A stretch of DNA of 64,000 nt, taken from positions 1-64,000 of the forward strand of contig NZ_SCRH01000046.1 of assembly GCF_004298145.1 (NCBI RefSeq), in the 5' to 3' direction. Under the pieces are notes generated by a model that was not told the DNA's origin, made no database searches, and saw nothing but the letters and a program-made list of their open reading frames with translations. The position numbers and the translations under genes are program-made. Origin of the DNA: Mycobacterium sp. (GTDB lineage Bacteria; Actinomycetota; Actinomycetes; Mycobacteriales; Mycobacteriaceae). This document shows positions 49,827 through 57,771 of this stretch, in pieces (positions within the stretch are counted from its first letter, which is position 1; each line of letters opens with the position of its first letter).

Positions 49827-51002
49827 ATGCAACTCACCTTCGACGCCGAGGTCGAATCCTTCCGCGCGGAGTTCGTCGCCTTTCTCGCCGAACATCTGCC
49901 GACGGGGGCACAGGCCGTGGAACGGCCTTCGTCGACGTCGCACGTGCCCGAATGGTCGCGCCGCTGGCAGCGGGTCCAATTCGACCACGGTTGGCTGTTG
50001 CCGGGAAGCCCACCGGAATTCGGCGGCCGCAACGCCAATATCCTGCAGCAATTCGTGCACCGCGAAGAGCTCTCGCGGCGCCGGATCTATCACTGCTTCA
50101 ATCCCCAAGGCGTCGGCATCATCGCGGCGTCGCTGCTGTCCTTCGGGACCGAGGAGCAGAAGCGGCGCTGGGCCGTCCCGATTCTGCGGGCGGATAAGAC
50201 CGCGTCGTTGGGCATGAGTGAACCCGGAGCCGGCTCCGATTTGGCCGGGCTGCGGACGAAGGCCGAGTTGGTGGGTGATCAGTTCGTGGTCAACGGGCAG
50301 AAGGTATGGACCTCGGGCGCCCATGACGCCGACGTCATCCTGACCTTCGTTCGCACCGACCCAGATGCCCCCAGGCACAAGGGGATCAGCGCGCTGCTAA
50401 TCCCGACCGATACCCCGGGGGTGGTGCGTCGCCCCTTCGCATCCGTCTACGACCGCGACGAGCTGGACTTCAACGAGGTGTTCTTCAACGATGTCCGGGT
50501 ACCCGCGGACAACCTGGTCGGTCCGCTCAACGGTGGGTGGCGGGTCGCCAACGGTTCGCTGGGCCACGAACGCACCCTGATGTGGATGGCCTTCGCGAAC
50601 CGGCTCGAGCAGCTGCTCGAGGACTACCGGCCGGCCGACGCGGTGAACGCGGACCACTACGCCACCATCGTGATGGACTACTGCGCGCTGCGGCTGCTCG
50701 GCTCGGCCGCGCTGGGGCGGGCGGCCCGCGGCGACGTCGACGTCGCCGCTTTGTCCGTCCTGAAGGTCTTCGGTTCGGAAGCCGAACAGAGCGCGCTGCG
50801 GCACGCGCTGGACGCGGCCGGGGTCGACGGGCTGCGCGACAAGGCGCTGACGGCCCCGTACAACCCTTACGCCCCCGACCTTTTCACCGCCGGCTGGTTC
50901 GCCCGCTACATCAGCAGCTACGCGGGCACGATCGCGGGCGGCACGTCGGAGATCCAGCGCAACATCATCGCCCAGCGGGTCCTCGGCCTGCCGTCGCGCT
51001 GA
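49827..51002 (+). CDS. Acyl-CoA dehydrogenase
   Basis: 391 aa, ATG 49827. About two-thirds of residues match the product of 39167-40342 by eye, with the same length and ends (MQLTFDAEVESFRAEF; IAGGTSEIQRNIIAQRVLGL). FAD segments SLGMSEPGAGSDLAGLRT and VNGQKVWTSGAHDADV; likely base Glu in SLGHERTLMW (about 248). No small partner subunit is adjacent, so it may pair with the product of 40326-41324 or act alone. It abuts the convergent LLM gene with no gap (stop 51002, stop 51003). Confidence 0.9.
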   Translation: MQLTFDAEVESFRAEFVAFLAEHLPTGAQAVERPSSTSHVPEWSRRWQRVQFDHGWLLPGSPPEFGGRNANILQQFVHREELSRRRIYHCFNPQGVGIIAASLLSFGTEEQKRRWAVPILRADKTASLGMSEPGAGSDLAGLRTKAELVGDQFVVNGQKVWTSGAHDADVILTFVRTDPDAPRHKGISALLIPTDTPGVVRRPFASVYDRDELDFNEVFFNDVRVPADNLVGPLNGGWRVANGSLGHERTLMWMAFANRLEQLLEDYRPADAVNADHYATIVMDYCALRLLGSAALGRAARGDVDVAALSVLKVFGSEAEQSALRHALDAAGVDGLRDKALTAPYNPYAPDLFTAGWFARYISSYAGTIAGGTSEIQRNIIAQRVLGLPSR

Positions 51003-51959
51003 TCACAAGGCGGAGCACACGGACGCCAGGAACTCCTGGGTCCGGCGTCGCAATTTCGCCCGTTCGCCAACGTCCTTTCCCAATGGCACAATTCGCGCCG
51101 CCAAATCGGTAACGCCCGCATCACGGTAGCGGCGCAGCCGCGCCAGGACGGCCGACTCATCGCCGGCCGCCATCGTGTCGCCGACGTCCTCGGCGTCGCC
51201 GTGCTCCAGCAGGCGCACATAGTTCGGCGAGAAGTCCGCATGCCCGAGCACCTCGCTGGCGTAGGCGCGGGCATCGCCTATCTCGTTGTCGGAGCACAGC
51301 GCGACGGGAACGCCGGCGACGATCCGTGGCGCGGGCCGCCCGGCCGCGGTAGCCGCCGCGGTGATGCGCGGTACGACGTGGTCACCGATCGCCCTCTCGT
51401 CCGCCATCCAGAGAACAGTGCCGCCGGCCCGCTCGCCCGCGAGTCGCAGCATCGCCGGCCCCAACGCCGACAACAAGATGGGAACGTCGAATGCATCCGT
51501 GACATCCACCGGCGAATGGACGCAATAGCTTTCGTTGTCGATATCGACGCTGCCCGGCCCGGCGAACGACGCCGCCAGCACCTCGAGGTAGTCGCTCATC
51601 AAGCGCGCCGGGCGGTCGTAGGGCAATCCCAGTTGAGAGTTGACGATCCAATGATGCGATGGCCCGACGCCGAGCGTGAACCGGCCGCCGCACGCGATCT
51701 GCGTGGTCAAGGCTTGTTGGGCCATGGCCATCGGATGGCGCGTCTGAATCGGAACGACCGCCGTCCCGATTTCGATGCGATCGGTTGCCCGCCCGATCAG
51801 CGTCACGGCGGTCATCGCGTCGAGGTAGCCGGGAACCTGGGGCATCCAGAACGCGGTGAAACCATCCCTTTCGGCCGCGGCACCGTCGTCGATCAGCCCG
51901 GCCAGCCGGTCAGCACGCGAGCGCTCCTTGTCGGAGCCAACCATCAAGCCGATGCGCAT
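51003..51959 (-). CDS. LLM-class, probably F420-dependent oxidoreductase
   Basis: 318 aa from ATG 51959 (GAGGGG upstream; a GTG at 51977 would add six residues). Bacterial-luciferase-like TIM barrel: MRIGLMVGSDKERSRADRLA, IEIGTAVVPIQTRHPMAMAQ, RFTLGVGPSHHWIVNSQLGL, VPILLSALGPAMLRLAGERA. This set is typical of mycobacterial F420-dependent LLM enzymes that oxidise or reduce alcohols and ketones. Downstream of 51981-52724 by 21 nt, probably same operon. Cofactor inferred from family. Confidence 0.86.
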   Translation of the reverse strand: MRIGLMVGSDKERSRADRLAGLIDDGAAAERDGFTAFWMPQVPGYLDAMTAVTLIGRATDRIEIGTAVVPIQTRHPMAMAQQALTTQIACGGRFTLGVGPSHHWIVNSQLGLPYDRPARLMSDYLEVLAASFAGPGSVDIDNESYCVHSPVDVTDAFDVPILLSALGPAMLRLAGERAGGTVLWMADERAIGDHVVPRITAAATAAGRPAPRIVAGVPVALCSDNEIGDARAYASEVLGHADFSPNYVRLLEHGDAEDVGDTMAAGDESAVLARLRRYRDAGVTDLAARIVPLGKDVGERAKLRRRTQEFLASVCSAL

Positions 51960-51980
51960 GCGGCCCCTCGTCTCCACTTG

Positions 51981-52724
51981 CTAAGGGACATACCGATCCC
52001 ATTCGTACGGCACCACCGTGAAAAACGGTGCGGCAAACAAGGGTTCGACGCCGGTCTCGGCCCAGCGGGCGGCCAGCACCGGCCGCAGCCGTTGCGCGGT
52101 GGCGACCGGGTCGTCATCCAGGAAGCAATACGTGATCGACTGGTTCCCTTGGGCACTGGCCAGTTTGGCGTCGACCCGGCGCGATAGCGCGGACCAGACA
52201 CCGGTAACACCGTCGACTTCGAGCAGCGGGTTCACCGCTGCGGATCCCCGTTCGACCAACAGGAACACTCCCCGCGCGGGCAACCAGGGCAGGACGTCGG
52301 ATCCGGCCTTGATCGCCGGCGCCGCCGCTTTGCTCTGGACGTCGTACACGCCGCGCTCCACCGGCGGCAGCAACGGAAGCTTGCGACCGGCGTTGCCGAG
52401 CGCGGTGGACAATTCGTTGAAATCGTGAAGTCCGGCCGTGTCGGCGAAGAAGTAGGTCATCACGTGGTCGACCGCGTCCAACGGCCCGTCGCCGAGCGCA
52501 CGCGCGGAGCGGCAGGCCGGCGTGGACACCAGTCGCAACGAGGCACGCACCGCGGCCAGGCGGTGTTGCTCCGGCCGGTGGTCGAGGGTGTGCCAGCGCA
52601 GGTACTCGGCGTCCTTCCCGTCGGGGTGGCGAGTCGCCATGGACACGAACAGGGTGGTGATCCCGCCGTTGCCGGTGGCAAGGACCTCGGGGACCTCGTC
52701 CGATGGTGTGCCGGGTAGATGCAT
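51981..52724 (-). CDS. Conserved protein of unknown function, possible tandem EthD/ABM-like domains
   Basis: 247 aa, ATG 52724. Soluble. The first half has SMATRHPDGKDAEYLRWHTL, then DHRPEQHRLAAVRASLR, an EthD-like stretch with conserved H/W; the second half (ARGVFLLVERGSAAVNPLLE, SITYCFLDDDPVATAQRLRP) reads as a second related domain. Comparable in size and rhythm to 6356-6982. EthD-type proteins act in cyclic ether or polyketide-type oxidations, but nothing specific can be assigned. It lies between an epimerase-like and an LLM-type gene on the same strand. Confidence 0.7.
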   Translation of the reverse strand: MHLPGTPSDEVPEVLATGNGGITTLFVSMATRHPDGKDAEYLRWHTLDHRPEQHRLAAVRASLRLVSTPACRSARALGDGPLDAVDHVMTYFFADTAGLHDFNELSTALGNAGRKLPLLPPVERGVYDVQSKAAAPAIKAGSDVLPWLPARGVFLLVERGSAAVNPLLEVDGVTGVWSALSRRVDAKLASAQGNQSITYCFLDDDPVATAQRLRPVLAARWAETGVEPLFAAPFFTVVPYEWDRYVP

Positions 52725-52737
52725 CGCGCGTACGTCC

Positions 52738-53661
52738 TCAGGCTCGCGTCGAATCGGGTTGGGGCAGCGTTATTTCGGGGTGGCGGGCCGCAATCATGCG
52801 CCGGAAGCCCTCGCGCCAGGGCACCTTGGTGCGGCCGAGCACCTCGTGCATGTGCGTGACGTCCGGCCACAACGGCGTGTGCGCGTCGGGCGTGTATTCG
52901 AAGATCGGCTCGACGCCGGTCAACTCACCCATGAAGGTGCAGTAATCCTCGACACTGACCGTTTCGCTGCCGGCCCAATTCACCACGACCGGCGGCGTCG
53001 CGGCCACTTCCATGGCGCGGATCCCGAGTTCCACGTAGTCGTCTTCGTAGATCGGGTTGTAGTTGTTCGGCCCGTCGGGATGCAGCCGAATCGGCTTGCC
53101 CACCAGCATCGCATCGAGACGATCAGCGGGCGCGCCTCCCTGGGGCCCATACGTCGAACAGATCCGGATGATGGTCAGCGGAATGTGAAAATGCCGGGCG
53201 ATCCAGGTGCACACCGCCTCCGCGGCGACCTTGGAGAAGCTGTAGTTGGCGCGCAGCGGCACCCCGGGCGGATCGGCCTCGGTCAACGGCCGCTGCCCCT
53301 GGTGGGCGTAGATCGATCCGGTGGAGCAGAGCACGAAACCCTTGGCGGCGCGGCAGTGGTGCAGCAATTCGCCCGACATCTGCGCGTTTGTTTCGACACA
53401 GCGGCTCCAGTCGTCCGCGCCCGGGTCCACCGCCGCGTGAAAGACGTAGGTGAAATCGTCGGGGAGGCCGGAGAAGTCGCCGGCGGCGACGTCCAGTGCG
53501 ACGGGTTTGATGCCGGCGGCGACGAGTTTTTCCCGGGCCGCGGGATCTGTCAGGCGCGCGGCGCCCCACACCTCGTTTCCCGTTGCGGCCAGGGCGCGCG
53601 CCATGGGAAAGGCGATCTTGCCCGTCGCCCCGGTGATCAGGACCTTCTCCGCCTCGAGCAA
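52738..53661 (-). CDS. NAD-dependent epimerase/dehydratase family (extended SDR) protein
   Basis: 307 aa; I place the start at TTG 53661 because GGGAGG lies 5 nt upstream and the Rossmann strand follows at once (VLITGATGKIAFPMARALAA). YxxxK in YSFSKVAAEAV, Ser in CSTGSIYAHQG, C-terminal EYTPDAHTPLWPDVTHMHEV. Extended SDRs act on nucleotide sugars but also on steroid- or phenylpropanoid-like ketones; context favours the latter. First of three minus-strand genes to 51003, likely one operon. Confidence 0.85.
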   Translation of the reverse strand: MLEAEKVLITGATGKIAFPMARALAATGNEVWGAARLTDPAAREKLVAAGIKPVALDVAAGDFSGLPDDFTYVFHAAVDPGADDWSRCVETNAQMSGELLHHCRAAKGFVLCSTGSIYAHQGQRPLTEADPPGVPLRANYSFSKVAAEAVCTWIARHFHIPLTIIRICSTYGPQGGAPADRLDAMLVGKPIRLHPDGPNNYNPIYEDDYVELGIRAMEVAATPPVVVNWAGSETVSVEDYCTFMGELTGVEPIFEYTPDAHTPLWPDVTHMHEVLGRTKVPWREGFRRMIAARHPEITLPQPDSTRA

Positions 53662-53846
53662 CAAGCCCTCCCAATGTGAAGTACTTGATATCCCGGTTGG
53701 CAGCATAGCGCCCGGCCGGAAGCAGATGTCACCGGAGGCCGGTTCGGTGCTGTGTCGCCGCCAGAGGTTTTTCCCGTGGTCATGGCGGTATGAACGGAAT
53801 AGGCTGAAGCCACCCAAGCCAGGATGGCCCCAATGGGAGGCCCACC

Positions 53847-54167
53847 ATGAGGCGCCTTGTTCGTCGTCTGATCACCGTCATTGCGGTGACCTTCGTGGCG
53901 CTGTCGGTCGCGGTGATCGCCACCCCGGGAGTCAGTTCGGCGGAGTGCGATCCCAACATGTCGTGGAATGAGACGACCTTTTCGTGCGAACCGCCTCCCG
54001 CGCCGCCGGCGTGGTACACGCCCCCGCCGCCATACGCGCCGTCATTTGCATCGCAGGATGTGCCGCCGCCTCCGCCACGGCCGTCGTGGGCACCGCAGGA
54101 TCCGATGTGGCGCGCCGGCGTCAACCAGTGGGGCGTGTATGTGGGCTATGTCTGGGTCCCGCTGTGA
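53847..54167 (+). CDS. Small exported Pro-rich protein
   Basis: 106 aa, ATG 53847. Signal peptide RRLITVIAVTFVALSVAVIA with SSA cleavage site near residue 32. Mature part: two Cys in ECDPNMSWNETTFSCEPPPA, a Pro/Tyr-rich middle (PPPPYAPSF, PPPPPRPSW) and an aromatic end (WRAGVNQWGVYVGYVWVPL). Pattern of secreted mycobacterial Pro-rich proteins of unknown role. Divergent from the epimerase operon and followed by a hairpin. Confidence 0.8.
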   Translation: MRRLVRRLITVIAVTFVALSVAVIATPGVSSAECDPNMSWNETTFSCEPPPAPPAWYTPPPPYAPSFASQDVPPPPPRPSWAPQDPMWRAGVNQWGVYVGYVWVPL

Positions 54168-54168
54168 C

Positions 54169-54186
54169 GGGACGGGCGGGCGTCCC
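54169..54186. terminator. Hairpin after the exported Pro-rich protein gene
   Basis: GGGACG-GGCGGG-CGTCCC, a perfect 6-bp GC stem with a 6-nt loop, two nucleotides after the stop codon at 54167. No T-run; position favours a terminator. Confidence 0.5.
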
Positions 54187-54248
54187 ACCCCGCCTGCCGT
54201 GCGGGACGAGCACTGCCGAATCCGTCTGGATTGCGCCTGCTGGGGAGT

Positions 54249-54263
54249 GATAACGTAATTCTC
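54249..54263 (+). promoter_or_regulatory. GAGAAT-type motif upstream of DUF35-thiolase operon
   Basis: GATAACGTAATTCTC has a perfect right arm and 4 of 6 in the left arm, 59 nt before GTG 54323. TAACGT or TAATTC could be the -10 box. The distance equals that of the copy at 32308 (60 nt). Confidence 0.5.
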
Positions 54264-54322
54264 CGATTCGTATAACGGGCCTACCAAATTGCAACCAGGG
54301 CCGTCCTACTGCCGGAGGTGAC

Positions 54323-55975
54323 GTGTCAGCATCCGGACGCCCACTGCCCCTGATCACCGAGGACAACGAGTTCTTCTGGACTTCGGGCGCCGACGGGAAG
54401 CTGCGCTTACAGGAATGCAAAAGCTGCGAATCGCTGATCCATCCGCCCGCGCCGGTCTGCCGCTACTGCCGGTCCCGCGATATCGGTGTGCGGGCCGTCT
54501 CGGGCAGGGCGACCCTCGCCGGATTCACCATCAACCATCGATTCAGCCTGCCCGGGTTGCCGGCGCCGTATGTGGTCGCCCAGGTCGCGATCGATGAAGA
54601 CCCCCGGGTTCGGCTGACCACCAACATCGTGGAATGCGATCCCGATCAGCTCGAACTCGGCCAACAGGTCGAGGTCGTCTTCGAGCAGGCCGAAGACGTG
54701 TGGTTTCCGCTGTTTCGGCCCCTCCCCGACGCCGAGCCCGGTCAATTGCCGGTCGACGACATCGCGCCCGAGCGGTTCGGTGAATACGTCCGGCCGATGC
54801 TGACCACGGAGAAGTTCGAGGACAAGGTCGCGCTCACCGGGATCGGCATGTCGCCGATCGGGCGCCGCCTGATGCAGCTGCCGCTGGCGCTGACGGTGCA
54901 GGCATGCGAGGCAGCCGTCGCCGACGCCGGGCTGACGTTCGCCGACATCGACGGCCTGTCCACCTACCCCGGCGCGATCAATGTCGGCGGCTTCGGGGAG
55001 GGTGGGGTGACCGCTCTCGAGGCCGCGCTGGGCATCCGGCCGACGTGGCACAACGGCGCCATGGAGACGTTCGGCCCGGGCGGTTCGGTGATCGCCGCGA
55101 TGCTCGCGGTCGCCTGCGGGTTGGCGCGTCACGTGCTGTGCTTCCGGACGCTGTGGGAGGCCACCCACGGCGAGCTGATGAAGCAGGGCAAGATCGCCCC
55201 GTCGATGGGCCGAATGTCGGGGTGGCAGATGCCTTTTGGCGCCACGTCGGCGGCGCACACGCTGGCGATGAACGCGCAGCGGCACTTTCACCGGTACGGC
55301 ACCACCAAGGAGACGCTGGGCTGGATCGCGTTGAACCAACGAGCCAACGCCGAGCTCAACCCCACCGCGGTCTACCGGTCTCCGATGACGATGGCGGACT
55401 ACCTCGGTGCGCGGCCGATCACCACGCCCTTCGGCCTCTATGACTGCGACGTGCCGTGTGACGGGGCGATCGCCGTCATCGTCTCCGCCGCCGACGCCGC
55501 CCGCGATCTGGCGAAGCCGCCGGTGCTGGTGGAGGCGGTGGGAACGCAGATTATCGAGCGAATCGACTGGGACCAAAGCACTCTCACCCACGAGCCGCAG
55601 GTGCTCGGGCAAGCGGCGCATGTGTGGACGCGTACCTCGCTACGACCCGCGGACGTCGATGTCGCCGAGCTGTACGACGGGTTCACCATGAATTGCCTGT
55701 CGTGGATCGAGGCGCTCGGATTCTGCGGTATCGGTGAGGCCAAGGAATTCCTGGACGGCGGCAAGAACATTGCCCGCGACGGGCAGCTGCCGCTCAACAC
55801 ACACGGCGGCCAGCTCTCGCACGGACGCACCCACGGCATGGGTCTGCTGCATGAAGCCGTCACGCAGCTGCGCGGCGAGGCCGGCGACCGGCAAGTCGCC
55901 GACGCCCGCGTCGGTGTCGTCAGCAGCGGCGGCCTCACTCCCAGCGGCGTGATCCTGCTGCGGGCCGACGCATAA
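54323..55975 (+). CDS. DUF35 OB-fold/thiolase-like fusion, Ltp2-ChsH2-type retro-aldolase candidate
   Basis: 550 aa, start GTG 54323. Residues 1-140 are a DUF35 module: a Zn-ribbon with four Cys (CKSC, CRYC) and an OB-fold (RATLAGFTINHRFSLPGLPA). Residues 165-550 are a thiolase-like domain (VALTGIGMSPIGRRLMQLPL, AELYDGFTMNCLSWIEALGF, HGGQLSHGRTHGMGLLHEAV) lacking the usual thiolase nucleophile motif and C-terminal CxG, as in Ltp2. In steroid side-chain degradation Ltp2 works bound to a separate DUF35 domain of ChsH2 as a retro-aldolase. Here the two are on one chain. Coupled to the hydrolase gene by TAATG. Confidence 0.85.
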   Translation: MSASGRPLPLITEDNEFFWTSGADGKLRLQECKSCESLIHPPAPVCRYCRSRDIGVRAVSGRATLAGFTINHRFSLPGLPAPYVVAQVAIDEDPRVRLTTNIVECDPDQLELGQQVEVVFEQAEDVWFPLFRPLPDAEPGQLPVDDIAPERFGEYVRPMLTTEKFEDKVALTGIGMSPIGRRLMQLPLALTVQACEAAVADAGLTFADIDGLSTYPGAINVGGFGEGGVTALEAALGIRPTWHNGAMETFGPGGSVIAAMLAVACGLARHVLCFRTLWEATHGELMKQGKIAPSMGRMSGWQMPFGATSAAHTLAMNAQRHFHRYGTTKETLGWIALNQRANAELNPTAVYRSPMTMADYLGARPITTPFGLYDCDVPCDGAIAVIVSAADAARDLAKPPVLVEAVGTQIIERIDWDQSTLTHEPQVLGQAAHVWTRTSLRPADVDVAELYDGFTMNCLSWIEALGFCGIGEAKEFLDGGKNIARDGQLPLNTHGGQLSHGRTHGMGLLHEAVTQLRGEAGDRQVADARVGVVSSGGLTPSGVILLRADA

Positions 55976-56949
55976 TGAGCACCGCACAGCCGCGACCGAG
56001 GCTCGTCATCGTGGACGGCGTGCCGATGTCGGCGGTTGTCGCCGAACCCGAGAACCCCGACGATCCCAAAGCCGTCATCGTGGCCATCCACGGCGGAGGC
56101 ACCACCGCCGTCTATTTCGATTGCCCGGGCCACCCGTCGTCCTCACTGTTACGCACCGGCGCCGCAGCGGGATTCACCGTCATCGCGCTCGACCGGCCGG
56201 GCTATGGCAGTTCGGCTCCCTATCCGGAGGCGATGGCCGAGCCCGAGCAGCGAGTCAATCTCGCGTACGGGGCGGTGGATCGCATCCTCGGGCAGAAGCC
56301 ACGCGGTGCCGGGCTGTTTCTGATGGGCCATTCGGGCGGCTGTGAACTCGTCATGCGGATGGCGGCCGACGAGCGCGGCGCGGATCTGCTGGGCATCGAA
56401 TTGGCGGGGACCGGCCGGCACTATCACCCGGCGGCCCGCGACATCCTGAAGGCGGCGACGCGCGAGCATCGTCCCACCGGATTGCGTGAGCTGTTGTGGC
56501 AACCGGAAAGCCTGTATCCGCCCGAGGTTCTCAACGGCGCGACGGTCTCCCCGACCGCCCCGTCCTACGAGGACCAGATGGTGTCGAACTGGGCGCGTCA
56601 AGATTTCCCGGCGCTTGCCCCTGCCGTGCGGGTGCCGGTGCAGTTCAGCATCGCCGAACACGAAAAGGTCTGGCAGAACGACACTTCGGCGATGGGTGAG
56701 ATCGCGGCGCTGTTCTCCGGAACCCCGCGGTTCACCGTTCATCGACAGCCCGACGCGGGACATAACATCAGCCTCGGTCACACGGCGCCCGCCTACCACG
56801 CCAAGGTTCTGTCGTTCGCGGACGATTGTGTGGGCGCCCGCTCGCAGTCGCCCGACTCGTCGAACGTGACGGCACAGTCACTTTCGGACCCGAACGTGAC
56901 CGTGGTGTCACGCTCGCCGGCTGACGACACCGATTTGGAGGCCGGTTGA
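55975..56949 (+). CDS. Alpha/beta-hydrolase with repeat-derived C-terminal extension
   Basis: 324 aa; ATG 55975 shares one base with the preceding TAA. Catalytic marks: AIHGGGTTAVYFDC (oxyanion), ALDRPGYGSS, nucleophile GHSGGC, acid in SIAEHEKVWQND, His in PDAGHNISLGHT. The last 40 or so residues (DSSNVTAQSLSDPNVTVVS, SPADDTDLEAG) are encoded by the 30-bp-period GTGAC/GTCAC repeat and are unlikely to be part of the fold. Could hydrolyse an ester or a C-C bond made after the retro-aldol step. TGATG overlap with the next gene. Confidence 0.85.
   Translation: MSTAQPRPRLVIVDGVPMSAVVAEPENPDDPKAVIVAIHGGGTTAVYFDCPGHPSSSLLRTGAAAGFTVIALDRPGYGSSAPYPEAMAEPEQRVNLAYGAVDRILGQKPRGAGLFLMGHSGGCELVMRMAADERGADLLGIELAGTGRHYHPAARDILKAATREHRPTGLRELLWQPESLYPPEVLNGATVSPTAPSYEDQMVSNWARQDFPALAPAVRVPVQFSIAEHEKVWQNDTSAMGEIAALFSGTPRFTVHRQPDAGHNISLGHTAPAYHAKVLSFADDCVGARSQSPDSSNVTAQSLSDPNVTVVSRSPADDTDLEAG
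56861..56911. repeat. Interspersed GTGAC-N6-GTCAC double palindrome, copy 2, inside a coding region
   Basis: GTGAC-N6-GTCAC at 56866-56881 and 56896-56911, each preceded by CGAAC, period 30 bp, joined by TTTCGGACC. Same design and spacing as copy 1 at 1285-1340, but inserted before the stop codon of the hydrolase gene, which reads through it in frame. Confidence 0.7.
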
Positions 56950-57764
56950 TGCGCGTCGGATTCATCGGGTTGGGCAGTCAGGGCGGGCCCATGGCCCGGC
57001 GGATCGTCGAGGGTGGCTACCCCACCACGCTGTGGGCCCGCAGGCCCGCGGCCCTCGAGGCGTTCGCCGACACCCCGGCGAAGATCGCCGGTTCGCCGGC
57101 CGAACTCGCCGCGGCCAGTGACCTGGTCTGCCTCTGCGTCGTCGGCGACGCCGACATCGACGAACTCACCGGCGGCGAAAACGGACTGCTGTCGGCGATG
57201 AAGCCCGGCGGCGTCATCGCGGTGCACAGCACGGTGCACCCCGACACGTGCCGAGAACTCGCGAAGCGGGCTGGGGCCGTCGGTGTTTCGATCGTCGATG
57301 CGCCGGTGAGCGGGGGCGGCGGCGCGGCGGCGGAAGGCCGCCTGCTGGTGATGGTCGGCGGCGACACCGACGCCGTCGAACGCTGCCGCCCTGTCTTCGA
57401 AACGTATGCCGATCCGGTGGTTCATCTCGGCGAGCTCGGCACCGGGCAGACCACCAAGCTGCTCAACAACTTGCTGTTCACCGCCAACCTCGCCACGGCG
57501 GCCACTGCCCTGTCACTGGCGGATGCGCTCGGCATCACCCCGGAGCGTCTCACCGAGGTCGTGTCACGCAGCAGTGGAAATAGCTTTGCGCTCAATGCCC
57601 TTGGCGGTATCGGCGGGCTGGATCGGCTTGCCGGTGTCGCCGGGGGGCTGCTGCAGAAGGACGTCCGGCTGGTAGTCGACCTCGCCGACCAGGCCGGGGC
57701 CGACGGCGGCGCCGTGCTCGAGGCGGCCGACGCGGCACTGGCCCTCATGGGCAATCCTCGATGA
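56949..57764 (+). CDS. NAD(P)-dependent beta-hydroxyacid dehydrogenase, tandem copy 1
   Basis: 271 aa, ATG 56949 overlapping the hydrolase stop. GFIGLGSQGGPMARRI (Rossmann), DAPVSGGGGAAAEGRLLV (substrate loop), GTGQTTKLLNNLL (catalytic Lys) and LLQKDVRLVVDLA. Belongs to the same family as 42901-43794 but shorter. Forms a tandem with the next gene, 7 nt apart. Probably oxidises a hydroxyacid or hydroxyacyl compound in the pathway that uses the DUF35-thiolase protein. Confidence 0.88.
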   Translation: MRVGFIGLGSQGGPMARRIVEGGYPTTLWARRPAALEAFADTPAKIAGSPAELAAASDLVCLCVVGDADIDELTGGENGLLSAMKPGGVIAVHSTVHPDTCRELAKRAGAVGVSIVDAPVSGGGGAAAEGRLLVMVGGDTDAVERCRPVFETYADPVVHLGELGTGQTTKLLNNLLFTANLATAATALSLADALGITPERLTEVVSRSSGNSFALNALGGIGGLDRLAGVAGGLLQKDVRLVVDLADQAGADGGAVLEAADAALALMGNPR

Positions 57765-57771
57765 GGCTCAG

